A stretch of DNA of 64,000 nucleotides from JACKNG01 sp050184115. GTDB taxonomy: Bacteria; Pseudomonadota; Gammaproteobacteria; Ga0077536. The DNA is taken from positions 117,003 through 181,002 of the forward strand of contig JBFXAQ010000013.1 of the NCBI GenBank assembly GCA_050184115.1, in the 5' to 3' direction. The notes under the pieces are model-generated. The model saw nothing but the letters and a program-made list of their open reading frames with translations, had not been told where the DNA came from and searched no databases. This document shows, piece by piece, positions 32,726-41,433 of the stretch; positions within the stretch are counted from its first letter, which is position 1, and every line of letters starts with the position of its first letter. Both the position numbers and the translations under genes were made by a program.

Positions 32726-33706
32726 ATGCTGATCGACGTCCACACCCATATCGTGCCGGCCTCCTTTCCGCCCGGGCCGGCGTCCGGCACGGCGACGCGC
32801 TGGCCCTGCCTGTGCCATCACGGCGATGGCCGCGCCGTGATCGAGTTCGCAGGCAAGCCCTACCGCGAACTCGACCAGCGCTCCTGGGAGGTTGCCCGAC
32901 GGCTCGAGGACATGGAACGCGAGGGCATTGCCGCGCAGGCACTCTCGCCGATGCCGGAACTCCTTTCCTACTGGCTCGACGCGGCGCCCGCGCTCGAGCT
33001 GAATCGCTGGATCAACCACGCCTTGGCGGAGATGGTGGCGCGCGCGCCCGGACGCTTCCACGCACTGGGCTGCGTGCCGCTGCAGGATATCGAACTCGCC
33101 ACGCGCGAACTCGCGCGTTTGAAAGCAGACGGCTTCGCCGGGGTCGAGATCGGTTCTAACATCAACGGCGCGATGCCGGGCGAGGCGCGCTTCGACCCCT
33201 TCTACGCCGAGGCCGAGCGTCTCGACCTCGCCATCTTCGTCCACGCGCTGCACCCGGTCGGAGTCGACCGCGTGGCGGCGTGGCCGGACCTCGTGCCGTT
33301 CGCCAACTTCCCGCTCGACACCGGGCTTGCCGCGGCGACCCTGATTCGCGCCGGCGTGCCCGAGCGTTACCCGCGCCTGCGCCTCGGTTTCAGCCATGGC
33401 GGCGGCGCCATCGCATCGCTGGCGGCCCGCCTGGCACAAGGCTGGCGGCTGAGCCAACGTTTCGGTGGCACGCTCGCGGCATCGCCGACGACGATCGCGG
33501 CCGGCTTCTACTACGACTCGCTGGTCTACGACGCCGGCTACCTCGATTACCTGGCCGGCAGCTTCGCGCCTGGCCAGGTGTTCGCCGGCACCGACTACCC
33601 CTACGTCATCCAGCAGGAAGGCCTGCAGGCGTTCCTCGACGGCACGACCACCTGCGGCGGCGAGCTGACCACGGTGGCGGCGCGGCGCTTCCTCGGGCTC
33701 GGCTGA
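32726..33706 (+). CDS. ACMSD-type amidohydrolase (probable decarboxylase)
   Basis: A 326-residue TIM-barrel metal enzyme of the 2-amino-3-carboxymuconate-6-semialdehyde decarboxylase family. H6-x-H8 (DVHTHIVP), a mid-chain His in FVHALHPVG and the late catalytic Asp in FAGTDYPYV are in place. The family performs non-oxidative decarboxylations. Here it would remove a carboxylate from the meta-cleavage product, which implies that the original ring carried a carboxyl group, as in p-cumate or phthalate-type routes. Followed by a strong terminator. Confidence 0.88.
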   Translation: MLIDVHTHIVPASFPPGPASGTATRWPCLCHHGDGRAVIEFAGKPYRELDQRSWEVARRLEDMEREGIAAQALSPMPELLSYWLDAAPALELNRWINHALAEMVARAPGRFHALGCVPLQDIELATRELARLKADGFAGVEIGSNINGAMPGEARFDPFYAEAERLDLAIFVHALHPVGVDRVAAWPDLVPFANFPLDTGLAAATLIRAGVPERYPRLRLGFSHGGGAIASLAARLAQGWRLSQRFGGTLAASPTTIAAGFYYDSLVYDAGYLDYLAGSFAPGQVFAGTDYPYVIQQEGLQAFLDGTTTCGGELTTVAARRFLGLG

Positions 33707-33715
33707 AACAAAAAA

Positions 33716-33737
33716 AAGCCGGCCCCGAGGCCGGCTT
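33716..33737. terminator. Bidirectional intrinsic terminator
   Basis: A perfect 9-bp stem AAGCCGGCC (33716-33724)/GGCCGGCTT (33729-33737) with loop CCGA. An A-run lies before it (33708-33715, broken by no other base after the C at 33709), giving a T-run for the minus strand, and TTCTTCGTT follows for the plus strand. It ends both the dioxygenase operon and the converging hydroxylase operon. Confidence 0.9.
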
Positions 33738-33761
33738 CTTCGTTCGTGGCGCGGAATTCGT

Positions 33762-34874
33762 TCAGGCGGCGACCGCGGCCTGCGGCGGTTCGTTCTCGAA
33801 CCAGTCCGGCCAGCCCGCGGCGCGGTTGTGCTCGCGCGCGATCGCACGCTCCTCGGCGCTGGCGAACTTCAGATCCCATTCCTTGAGTGCCGGCATGATG
33901 ATGAAGCGGTGCCACACCGGGGGAATCAGCGCGGTGAGGAAGCACAGGAACACGTTCGGCATGCGGATCGCCGTCGTGTCCGGCTTCAGCTTGTAGTAGG
34001 GGATGTAGGAATCGAGGTGGTGATCGGCGTGGTTGGTGATCTCCATCGCGATCGGCCGGGTGAAGAAGCCGAGGTGGTTCCACAGGTGGCGGCGGGCGAT
34101 CGGCTTGCCCGGCACGCGCACGATGCCGTAATGCTGGAAGTAGTTGAATGATTCGACCCAGAAACGCGCGACGACCATCGAGGCCAGCGCGGCGGCGACG
34201 CCGACCCAGCCGGCGAGCGCGAAGGCGATGGTGTGGAAGACGAGCTGGGCGAGGATGGCCTTCCAGGCGCGATGACGCCACGACCAGCGGCTGTAGCCGC
34301 GCTTCTCCAGCGCGTCGCTCTCGATGCGCGAGGACAGCCGCGTGCTGTCGAGCACGGCCTGGATGGTGAACGAGTAGAGATCGCGCCCGCGCCGCGCCGT
34401 GTCCGAATCTTCCGGCGTGCCGACGTCGAGGTGATGCCCGACGGTGTGGCCGACGCTGCGCGTGCAATCGAGGTAGACGACCTGGCCGTAGGTGCCGACG
34501 AACTGCGGCAGCCAGCCGCGCTGGTGGTAGAGCTCGTGGCTGGGCGGCACGTAACCGATGACCGACATCCAGGCGGTGCTGATGATGGCGCCGGCCCAGT
34601 GGATGCCCTCGAAGTGGCCCTGGCCGGCCGTCCAGGCCAGCAGCAGTGCGAGCAGCGGGCCGCTCAGGGTGCACAACCACAGCGGCACGCTGGCCAGCGC
34701 GCGGTTGTTCATGTGCCGCGGCGCGAGGTCGATGGGTACGAGCTCGTCGGCCACGGCGAAGAAGAACAGCGTGCCGAGGCCGAGCCAGGCCCATGGCCCG
34801 CCCATGACGAGGCCGAAGGCGGTGAGCAGCTGCAGTCCGAAGGTCAGGTAGTAACGGGCGTATTCGAAGAACAT
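33762..34874 (-). CDS. AlkB/XylM-type membrane di-iron hydroxylase
   Basis: A 370-residue integral membrane hydroxylase. All His boxes are present: H113ELYH117, GHTVGHH (H143, H147, H148), NYFQHYG (244-250; the AlkB signature region) and NHADHH (H282, H285, H286). Around six hydrophobic segments. Members hydroxylate terminal methyl groups (alkanes, xylene, p-cymene) and need an electron donor. The only matching donor here is the XylA-like reductase at 44275, which shares the same MarR-type operator. It follows an acyl-CoA dehydrogenase by 43 nt on the same strand. Confidence 0.93.
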   Translation of the reverse strand: MFFEYARYYLTFGLQLLTAFGLVMGGPWAWLGLGTLFFFAVADELVPIDLAPRHMNNRALASVPLWLCTLSGPLLALLLAWTAGQGHFEGIHWAGAIISTAWMSVIGYVPPSHELYHQRGWLPQFVGTYGQVVYLDCTRSVGHTVGHHLDVGTPEDSDTARRGRDLYSFTIQAVLDSTRLSSRIESDALEKRGYSRWSWRHRAWKAILAQLVFHTIAFALAGWVGVAAALASMVVARFWVESFNYFQHYGIVRVPGKPIARRHLWNHLGFFTRPIAMEITNHADHHLDSYIPYYKLKPDTTAIRMPNVFLCFLTALIPPVWHRFIIMPALKEWDLKFASAEERAIAREHNRAAGWPDWFENEPPQAAVAA

Positions 34875-34917
34875 CGTCTTTCTCCCCTTGCCGATGTCAG
34901 TCGCCTGGATGGCCGGT

Positions 34918-36105
34918 TCAGCCGGCGGAGGCGGCCAGCGACGGGCCGTGGCTCTCGCGGTACTTCTTGAACATATCGCGGCCGATGAGGTACTTCATGA
35001 TCTCGATCGAGCCGCCGGCAATCTTGACCACGCGGGCGTCCGCGTAGGCCCGCGCGATCGGATATTCCCACATGTAACCCCAGCCGCCGAAGAGCTGCAG
35101 GCATTCGTCCACCGCCTTGCAGTGCAGGTTGGACAGGAACATCTTGGCCATCGCCGCATCGATGGCGTCGAGTTCGCCGGCCATGAAGGCCTCGATGCAG
35201 CGGTCGGTCATGATACGCCCGGCGGTGGCCTCGGTCTTGAGTTCGGCGAGCTTGAACTGGGTGTTCTGGAAGTCGGCGATGGTGTGGCCGAAGGCCTTGC
35301 GCTCGGCGGTGTAGGCGACCGTCCAGTCGATCACCGCCTCGGTCACGGCGGCACTGCGGATGGCCTGGGCGAGGCGTTCCTGGGCGAGCTTGGTCATCAT
35401 CAGGCCGAAGCCCTCGCCCTCGCCGCCGAGCATGTTGGATGCCGGTACGCGGACGTCCTCGAAGAAGAGTTCCGAGGTGTCCTGGGCCTTCATGCCGAGC
35501 TTGTCGAGGTTGCGCCCGCGGGCGAAGCCGGCGCGGTCCCCTTCGACGAGGAACAGCGTGATGCCCCTGGCGCCGGCCTCCGAGTCGGTCTTGGTGGCGA
35601 GCACCAGGATGTCGCACAACTGGCCGTTGGAGATGAAGACCTTCTGGCCGTTGATGACGAACTCGTCGCCGTCGCGTACGGCGCGGGTGCGGATGTTCTT
35701 GAGATCCGAGCCGGCGTGGGGCTCGGTCATGCCGAGCGAGCCGATGGCCTCGCCGCGCACCATCTTCGGCAGCCAGGTCTGCTTCTGTTCCTCGGTACCG
35801 AAGGAACGGATATACGTCGAGACGAGGTCGGTGTGGATCATGAAGCCCGGCCCGGTCAGGCCGGCGCGGGCCATTTCCTCGAACACGACGACGTCGTAGA
35901 GGTAGTCGGCACCGGCGCCGCCGTACTCCTCGGGCACCGAGCAGCACAGCAGGCCCGCTTCGCCCGCCTTCAGCCACAGCTCGCGCGGCACCGCGCCGTC
36001 CTTCTCCCACTGCGCGTGGTAGGGCGCGATCTCGCGTTCGATGAAGCGGCGCACCGCCTCGCGGAAGATGTCGTGTTCGGGCGTGAAGAGCGTGCGTGGG
36101 ATCAT
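34918..36105 (-). CDS. Acyl-CoA dehydrogenase (long-chain/isovaleryl-type active site)
   Basis: A 395-residue flavoprotein. FAD/substrate motifs: GMTEPHAGSDL and FISNG. The catalytic base is probably the Glu of LAQERLAQAI, the LCAD/isovaleryl position, since the MCAD position reads AGGSIEIMK. C-terminal LQLFGGWGYMWEYPIAR is typical. It is the first gene of a unit with the membrane hydroxylase. A copy of the 20-bp MarR-type palindrome lies 36 bp upstream. Substrate unknown; an alicyclic or branched acyl-CoA fits the context. Confidence 0.92.
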   Translation of the reverse strand: MIPRTLFTPEHDIFREAVRRFIEREIAPYHAQWEKDGAVPRELWLKAGEAGLLCCSVPEEYGGAGADYLYDVVVFEEMARAGLTGPGFMIHTDLVSTYIRSFGTEEQKQTWLPKMVRGEAIGSLGMTEPHAGSDLKNIRTRAVRDGDEFVINGQKVFISNGQLCDILVLATKTDSEAGARGITLFLVEGDRAGFARGRNLDKLGMKAQDTSELFFEDVRVPASNMLGGEGEGFGLMMTKLAQERLAQAIRSAAVTEAVIDWTVAYTAERKAFGHTIADFQNTQFKLAELKTEATAGRIMTDRCIEAFMAGELDAIDAAMAKMFLSNLHCKAVDECLQLFGGWGYMWEYPIARAYADARVVKIAGGSIEIMKYLIGRDMFKKYRESHGPSLAASAG

Positions 36106-36141
36106 GCGGGCGGGCCCCGGCAGGGAACGATACTGTAGCTA

Positions 36142-36161
36142 ATCGTACACATGCGAACTAT
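36142..36161. promoter_or_regulatory. MarR-type operator, copy 1
   Basis: ATCGTACACATGCGAACTAT differs at 3 of 20 positions from the consensus ATAGTACGCATGCGTACTAT derived from the three copies in this window. It lies just upstream of the acyl-CoA dehydrogenase start at 36105, inside an AT-richer patch suited to a promoter. Confidence 0.72.
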
Positions 36162-36332
36162 TAGGATCAAGCCAGGCCGGAGCGGCCGTCGTTCGTCGCA
36201 GTGCGAGTGCTCGGAGCGGGTCGGCTTCGCTGCGGCTGGGAGCGGGGAAGGGGCTCCGGTCCGGCCGGGAGTGGCGGGTGGCGTGCCGCTGTGGCGGTCG
36301 TCGCCCGCGGGTGGGAGGACGCCAAGCCGGGT

Positions 36333-36839
36333 TCAGTCGTCCTCGGCCACCCCGTTGACCATGCGCAGCATGTTGTCCTTCAACGCGCGCAACGTGCGCG
36401 CGGTGGTGCGCACGCCGGCAGGGTCGATGCCGGCGAGGATCTGGGCGTTGGTCGGCCCCGAGATATTGCGCATCTTGTTCACCACCCGGCGGCCGGCGGC
36501 GGTGAGGAAGATGCGCTTGACCCGGCGATCCTCGCGGTCGAGGCGGCGCTCGACCAGCCCCGCGTTCTCGAGGCGGTCGATGAGCCCGCCCAGCGCGACC
36601 TTGCCGAGGTCGAGCTGGCCGGCGAGATCGGATTGCGCCATGCCGTCGGCGCGCGAGAGGTAGGCCAGCACCCAGGCCTGCGAGCGAGTCACGCCGGCCG
36701 GCTTGAGCGCGGCGTCGAAGATGATGCGGCGCAGGCGCGAGGCGTCGTGCACGTAGAAGCCGAGACGGATCGCCCAGTCCTCGTCGCTGGCCTCGTCGCC
36801 GGGTTCGGCGCGGATCAACTCGTCGTCATTTGCCGCCAT
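36333..36839 (-). CDS. MarR-family regulator of the alicyclic-degradation genes (BadR-like)
   Basis: A 168-residue winged-helix protein: LRRIIFDAALKPAGVTRSQAWVLAYLSRADGMAQSDLAGQLDLGKVALGGLIDRLENAGLVERRLDREDRRVKRIFLTAAG. AAGGAG 7 nt before the ATG at 36839 sets the start; an upstream in-frame ATG lacks one. It lies between two divergent acyl-CoA dehydrogenase units, each with a palindrome matching the one before the ligase/reductase genes. In Rhodopseudomonas palustris the MarR protein BadR controls cyclohexanecarboxylate genes including badHI; a comparable role is inferred here. Confidence 0.9.
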   Translation of the reverse strand: MAANDDELIRAEPGDEASDEDWAIRLGFYVHDASRLRRIIFDAALKPAGVTRSQAWVLAYLSRADGMAQSDLAGQLDLGKVALGGLIDRLENAGLVERRLDREDRRVKRIFLTAAGRRVVNKMRNISGPTNAQILAGIDPAGVRTTARTLRALKDNMLRMVNGVAEDD

Positions 36840-36926
36840 GTCCCTGCTCCTTACCGGCCCGTTTCCGGCGCTCGGCAGTATTGTATCGACATTGACCGTA
36901 CGCTTGCTCACTTGTTCTTGATCAAG

Positions 36927-36946
36927 ATAATACGCATGCGTACTAT
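36927..36946. promoter_or_regulatory. MarR-type operator, copy 2
   Basis: ATAATACGCATGCGTACTAT is an inverted repeat with one mismatch (perfect 12-bp core TACGCATGCGTA at 36931-36942). It stands between the divergent MarR gene and the acyl-CoA dehydrogenase starting at 36999 and could control both. Confidence 0.8.
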
Positions 36947-36998
36947 CAGCCTGCTATCTTGATTGTCGGGCGCCGCCCGGCGCCGTGGAGAGACCCAC

Positions 36999-38165
36999 TT
37001 GGACTTCGACCTGACCGAGGATCAACGCGCGATCCGTGACGCCGTCGCCAGCGTCGCCAGCCGCTTCGACGCCGACTACTGGCTCGAGCGCGACGACGAC
37101 GGCGAATTCCCGCATGCCTTTCATGCCGCCATGGCCGAGGCCGGCTGGCTCGGCATCACCATGCCCGAAGCCTACGGCGGCGCCGGTCTCGGCGTGACCG
37201 AGGCCGCGCTCATGATGCACGAGGTGGTCAGCCACGGTGGCGGCATGGCCGCGGCCTCCACCGTGCACATCAACCTCTTCGGCCCGCATCCGATCGTCGT
37301 CTTCGGCACCGACGAGCAGAAAGCGCGCTGGGTGCCGCGCCTCGTCGCCGGCGAGGACAAGTGCTGTTTCGGCGTGACCGAACCCGACGCCGGCCTCAAC
37401 ACCACCCGCATCAAGACCTTCGCCGAGAAGGTCGACGGCGGCTACCTCGTCAACGGTCAGAAGGTGTGGACCTCGACCGGCCAGGTGGCGAGCAAGATCA
37501 TGCTGCTCGCCCGCACCACGCGCTTCGAGGACTGCAAGCGTCCGACCGACGGCATCAGCATCTTCTACACCGACGTCGACCGCTCGCGCATCGAGATCAA
37601 GCGCATCCCCAAGATGGGACGCAAGGCGGTCGACTCGAACGCCGTGTTCATCGACAACCTCTTCATCCCCGACGAGGACCTCATCGGCGAGGAAGGCAAG
37701 GGCTTCGGCTACATCCTGCACAGTCTCAACCCCGAGCGCGTGCTGGTCGGCATCGAGGCCATCGGCATCGGCCAGGACGCCCTGCGCCGCGCCGCGCGCT
37801 ACGCCAACGAGCGGGTGGTTTTCGACCGCCCGATCGGCATGAACCAGGGCATCCAGCATCCGCTGGCCGAGAACTGGATGAACCTCGAGGCGGCCTACAC
37901 CATCGCCATGAAGGCGGCCTGGCTCTACGACAACGGCCGGTCCTGCGGGGCGGAAGCGAATGCCGCCAAGTTCCTCGGCGCCAAGGCCGGCCATGACGCC
38001 TGCCTGCAGGCCGTGCTGACCCACGGCGGCTTCGGCTATGCCAAGGAGTACCACGTCGAGCGCCTCCTGCGCGAAGTGACCGTAACCCGCATCGCCCCGG
38101 TGACCGAACAGCTGATCAAGTCGTTCATCGCCGAGAAGGTGCTCGACCTGCCGAAAAGCTACTGA
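36999..38165 (+). CDS. Acyl-CoA dehydrogenase
   Basis: A 388-residue acyl-CoA dehydrogenase. It appears to start at a TTG (36999), giving MDFDLTEDQRAIRDAV, the family's usual N-terminus, with GGAGAG 6 nt upstream; a TTG at 36963 would add 12 atypical residues. Motifs: FGVTEPDAGLNTT, VWTSTG, and NPERVLVGIEA with the probable catalytic Glu at the long-chain/isovaleryl position. The MCAD-type Glu is absent. First gene of a four-gene unit whose products would act on ring CoA esters; an AliB-like cyclohexanecarboxyl-CoA dehydrogenase is the best guess. Confidence 0.9.
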   Translation: MDFDLTEDQRAIRDAVASVASRFDADYWLERDDDGEFPHAFHAAMAEAGWLGITMPEAYGGAGLGVTEAALMMHEVVSHGGGMAAASTVHINLFGPHPIVVFGTDEQKARWVPRLVAGEDKCCFGVTEPDAGLNTTRIKTFAEKVDGGYLVNGQKVWTSTGQVASKIMLLARTTRFEDCKRPTDGISIFYTDVDRSRIEIKRIPKMGRKAVDSNAVFIDNLFIPDEDLIGEEGKGFGYILHSLNPERVLVGIEAIGIGQDALRRAARYANERVVFDRPIGMNQGIQHPLAENWMNLEAAYTIAMKAAWLYDNGRSCGAEANAAKFLGAKAGHDACLQAVLTHGGFGYAKEYHVERLLREVTVTRIAPVTEQLIKSFIAEKVLDLPKSY

Positions 38166-38173
38166 GAACCGCC

Positions 38174-39310
38174 ATGCTCGAACGCACCATCTTCGAACCC
38201 GAGCACGACCAGTTCCGCGCCGCCGTGCGGCGCTTCTTCGCCGCCGAACTCACGCCCAACATCGCGCGTTGGGAAGCGGCCGGCGAGATCGACCGCGGCT
38301 TCTGGAACGCCTGCGGAGAACAGGGTCTGCTGTGCCCCGACATGCCGGAGGCGTACGGCGGCGCCGGCCTCGACTTTCGCGCCAACGCCATCGTGCTCGA
38401 GGAGACCTCCTACACCGGCTCGGCGACGCCGACCTTCGGCGTGCACTCCGACATCGTGCCGCACTATCTCCTCAAGTACGCCAACGAGGACATCCGCCGG
38501 CAGTGGATCCCGCGCATGATCGACGGCTCCGCGGTCGGCTCGATCTGCATGACCGAGCCGGGCGGCGGCAGCGATCTCAAGGCCGTGCGCACCACCGCCG
38601 TGCGCGACGGCGACGTCTGGCGTATCAACGGGGCCAAGACCTTCATCACCAACGGCGCCAGCGCCGACCTCGCGCTGATCGCCGCGCGTACCGGCGAGGA
38701 GGCCGGCGCGAAGGGGATTTCGCTGTTCTTCTGTGAGACCGACCGGCCCGGCTACACCGTCGGGCGCAAGCTCGACAAGGTCGGCCAGCACTCCTCGGAC
38801 GTCTGCGAGATCTTCTTCGACGACCTCGAAGTGCCGACGTCCTACCTGCTCGGCGAGGAGAACCGCGGCTTCGCCTACATGATGCAGGAGCTGCCGCAGG
38901 AGCGGCTCTCGATCGCCGTCACCGCGCATTCGGCCGCGCAGCGCGCCTACGACATCACCGTCGATTACGTGAAGCAGCGCGAAGCTTTCGGTCACACCCT
39001 GATGGAATTCCAGAACACGCGTTTCGTGCTCGCCGACCTGCGCGCCAAGCTGCAGGTCGGCTGGGCGCACCTCGATGCCTGCATCATGGCGTTGGTGGCG
39101 AAGAAGCTGACCACCGACCAGGCCGCCGCGGCCAAGCTCTGGCACACCGAGCTGCGCTCGGAGGTGACCGACGCTTGCGTGCAGCTCTTCGGCGGTTACG
39201 GCTACATGAACGAGTACGAGATCGCCCGGCTGTGGAAGGACACGCGCATCCAGCGCATCTACGGCGGTTCGTCGGAGATCATGAAAGAGCTGATCTCGCG
39301 GGCGATCTGA
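38174..39310 (+). CDS. Acyl-CoA dehydrogenase
   Basis: A 378-residue acyl-CoA dehydrogenase, 8 nt after the previous one. Motifs CMTEPGGGSDL and FITNGA; catalytic Glu in LPQERLSIAV as in long-chain acyl-CoA dehydrogenase, and QREAFGHTLMEFQNTRF; C-terminal QLFGGYGYMNEYEIARLWKD. It resembles the enzyme at 34918-36105 more than its immediate neighbour. Two distinct dehydrogenases in a row suggest either a hetero-oligomer, as in some steroid pathways, or two successive dehydrogenations of the ring. Confidence 0.92.
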   Translation: MLERTIFEPEHDQFRAAVRRFFAAELTPNIARWEAAGEIDRGFWNACGEQGLLCPDMPEAYGGAGLDFRANAIVLEETSYTGSATPTFGVHSDIVPHYLLKYANEDIRRQWIPRMIDGSAVGSICMTEPGGGSDLKAVRTTAVRDGDVWRINGAKTFITNGASADLALIAARTGEEAGAKGISLFFCETDRPGYTVGRKLDKVGQHSSDVCEIFFDDLEVPTSYLLGEENRGFAYMMQELPQERLSIAVTAHSAAQRAYDITVDYVKQREAFGHTLMEFQNTRFVLADLRAKLQVGWAHLDACIMALVAKKLTTDQAAAAKLWHTELRSEVTDACVQLFGGYGYMNEYEIARLWKDTRIQRIYGGSSEIMKELISRAI

Positions 39311-39312
39311 GC

Positions 39313-40296
39313 ATGGCGCTGCCACCGCTGTTCGAGCGTCTGCGTGCGCCGGTCATGGCCGCGCCGATGTTCATCGTCTCGAGCCCGGCCCTGGTCATCG
39401 CGCAGTGCCGCGCCGGCATCGTCGGCTCGATGCCGGCGCTGAACGCGCGCCCGCAGGCGCAACTCGGAGCATGGCTCGGCGAGATCCGCGCTGCGCTGGC
39501 CGCGCACGATGCCGCTTGCCCGGATGCCCCGGCCGCGCCGTTCGCCATCAACCAGATCGCCCATCCCAGCAACGACCGCCTGGCCGAGGACACCGCGACG
39601 ATCGTCGAGCACCGCGTGCCGATCGTCATCATCAGCCTCTATGCCGATCGCGCCATCGTCGATGCCGTGCACGGTTACGGCGGCCTGGTGTTCAACGACG
39701 TCATTTCCGATCGCCAGGCGCGCAAGGCCATAGCAAACGGCTGCGACGGCCTCATCGCGGTCGCCGCCGGCGCCGGCGGCCACACCGGCCGGGTCTCGCC
39801 GTTCGCGCTCGTCGACGAGATCCGTGCCTGGTGGGACGGGCCGCTGGCCCTGTCGGGGGCGATCGCGAGCGGCCGCGCCGTGCTCGCGGCGCTCGCCGCG
39901 GGGGCGGATCTCGCCTACATCGGTTCGCCCTTCATCGCGACCGAGGAAGCCAATGCACTGGACGAGTACAAGGCCCTGGTCACGCAGGCGACCAGCGCCG
40001 ACATCGTCACCACCGATTACTTCAGCGGCGTCCCGGCCAACTTCCTCGCCGGCTCGATCACCCGCGCCGGCCTCGACCCGGCGAAGCTGATCCGCGCTCC
40101 GGACAAGGCGACCAATGTCAGCCCGTCCGGCGATTCGCACAGGACCTGGCGCGACATCTGGGGCTGCGGCCACGGCGTCGGCTGCATCACCGACATCGTG
40201 CCGGCCGTGGAGCGGGCGCGCCGGTTGATAGACGAATATCATGCCGCCCGCGCGGCCTTCGTCCGCCGCGAGCCGCCGGCGGCCGCCGCGCACTGA
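39313..40296 (+). CDS. Nitronate monooxygenase-family FMN enzyme
   Basis: A 327-residue TIM-barrel flavoprotein of the 2-nitropropane dioxygenase family: APMFIVSSPALVIAQCRAGIVGSMPALNAR, then AAGAGGHTGRVSPFALVDEIR and GAIASGRAVLAALAAGADLAYIGSPFIATEEA, the FMN phosphate site. Annotated family members in CoA pathways (for example IpdC of cholesterol ring degradation) are dehydrogenases of cyclic CoA thioesters, not nitroalkane oxidases; the position between acyl-CoA dehydrogenases and badH/badI favours such a role. It starts 2 nt after the preceding stop. Confidence 0.88.
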   Translation: MALPPLFERLRAPVMAAPMFIVSSPALVIAQCRAGIVGSMPALNARPQAQLGAWLGEIRAALAAHDAACPDAPAAPFAINQIAHPSNDRLAEDTATIVEHRVPIVIISLYADRAIVDAVHGYGGLVFNDVISDRQARKAIANGCDGLIAVAAGAGGHTGRVSPFALVDEIRAWWDGPLALSGAIASGRAVLAALAAGADLAYIGSPFIATEEANALDEYKALVTQATSADIVTTDYFSGVPANFLAGSITRAGLDPAKLIRAPDKATNVSPSGDSHRTWRDIWGCGHGVGCITDIVPAVERARRLIDEYHAARAAFVRREPPAAAAH

Positions 40297-40331
40297 ATTC
40301 ACTGCACACAGAACGGGGAGGAGACCCACCC

Positions 40332-41126
40332 ATGGACCTCGGACTCAGCAACAAGGCCGTCATCGTCACCGGTGGCGGTTCGAACATCGGCCGCGCCATC
40401 GTGCTCGGCTTCGCGCGCGAAGGCGCCAAGATCATGATCGGCGACATCGACGCCGCCCAGGCCGCCGTCGTTGCCGACGAGGCACGCGCCGCCGGCGCGG
40501 CAGCGGTCGAGGTCGCGGCTTGCGACGTCACCGATCTCACCCAGGTCCAGGCGATGTTCAAGCAGGCCCAGGACGCTTTCGGCGGCCTCGACGTGCTGGT
40601 CAACAACGTCGGCTGGGACAGCCTGATGTTCTTCACCCAGACCACGCCGGACCTGTGGGAGAAGATCATCCGCGTCAACTTTGTCGGCATGCTGAACTGC
40701 ACCTACACCGCGCTCGCCATCATGGCGCCGCAGAACAAGGGTGCGATCGTCTCCATCAGCTCCGACGCCAGCCGCCAGGGCGAGCCGCGCGAAGCGGTCT
40801 ACGGCGGCATGAAGGCGGGCGTGAACAGTTTCATGAAGACCATCGCCAAGGAGAACGGGCGCAACGGCATCCGCTGCAACGTGGTCTGCCCCGGCGTGAC
40901 CATCCCCGAGGAGGATGGCGAGGTCGGCGCGAACAGCATGTGGGTCAACAAGGACACCATGTTCACCCCCGACCAGATCGAGAAGATCGCCAAGACCCTG
41001 CCGTTGAAGAAGGTCGGGCGCCCGAACGACGTCGCCAACGCGGTGGTGTTCCTGGCCTCCGAGGCCGCCGGCCATGTCACGGGGCAGGTGCTGAGTGTAT
41101 CCGGCGGTTACTCGATGATCGGCTGA
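40332..41126 (+). CDS. badH: SDR, BadH-like 2-hydroxycyclohexanecarboxyl-CoA dehydrogenase
   Basis: A 264-residue classical SDR: TGGGSNIG loop, VNNVGWD, catalytic Tyr/Lys in AVYGGMKAG, NVVCPG, and VTGQVLSVSGGYSMIG. The blocks NNxGWDxxxxFTxTxPxxWEKxIxxN, SDASRxGExxEAVY and GQVLSVSGG resemble BadH of R. palustris, recalled from memory. Position two steps before badI supports oxidation of a 2-hydroxy ring CoA ester to the beta-keto compound. GGGGAGGAGA precedes the ATG. A repeat element begins within its stop codon. Confidence 0.75.
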   Translation: MDLGLSNKAVIVTGGGSNIGRAIVLGFAREGAKIMIGDIDAAQAAVVADEARAAGAAAVEVAACDVTDLTQVQAMFKQAQDAFGGLDVLVNNVGWDSLMFFTQTTPDLWEKIIRVNFVGMLNCTYTALAIMAPQNKGAIVSISSDASRQGEPREAVYGGMKAGVNSFMKTIAKENGRNGIRCNVVCPGVTIPEEDGEVGANSMWVNKDTMFTPDQIEKIAKTLPLKKVGRPNDVANAVVFLASEAAGHVTGQVLSVSGGYSMIG

Positions 41127-41269
41127 TGGTCACGTTCAGCGCTACTGCGCTCGGCATCCCGCGTTCCGGCGGTGCTCGCAATCCTCACGTACTCGCTTGT
41201 ACGCTGCGGTTGCTGCGCGCCGGCGGAACGCGACCTGCCTTCGCTCGCGACGCGCTGAACGCGACCATC
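41125..41269. repeat. Palindromic repeat, copy 1
   Basis: Starts in the stop codon of the BadH-like gene. Its 17-bp ends GATGGTCACGTTCAGCG (41125-41141) and CGCTGAACGCGACCATC (41253-41269) are inverted repeats with one mismatch. Inner arms also pair: GCGTTCC/GGAACGC, GCAA/TTGC and, around the centre, CGTAC/GTACG (loop TCGCTT). The whole unit can fold into one long hairpin. No coding content. Confidence 0.85.
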
Positions 41270-41280
41270 GGGAAATTTTG

Positions 41281-41419
41281 GGTCACGTTCAGCGCTACTG
41301 CGCTCGACATCTCGCGTTCCGGCGGTGCTCGCAATCCTCACGTACTCGCATGTACGCTGCGGTTGCTGCGCGCCGGCGGAACGCGACCTGCCTTCGCTCG
41401 CGACGCGCTGAACGCGACC
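41281..41419. repeat. Palindromic repeat, copy 2
   Basis: A near-identical direct repeat of copy 1, with ends GGTCACGTTCAGCG and CGCTGAACGCGACC. Differences from copy 1 are few (for example the central loop TCGCAT instead of TCGCTT). Separated from copy 1 by 11 bases. Confidence 0.85.
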
Positions 41420-41433
41420 ATCGCGAGGCGGAT

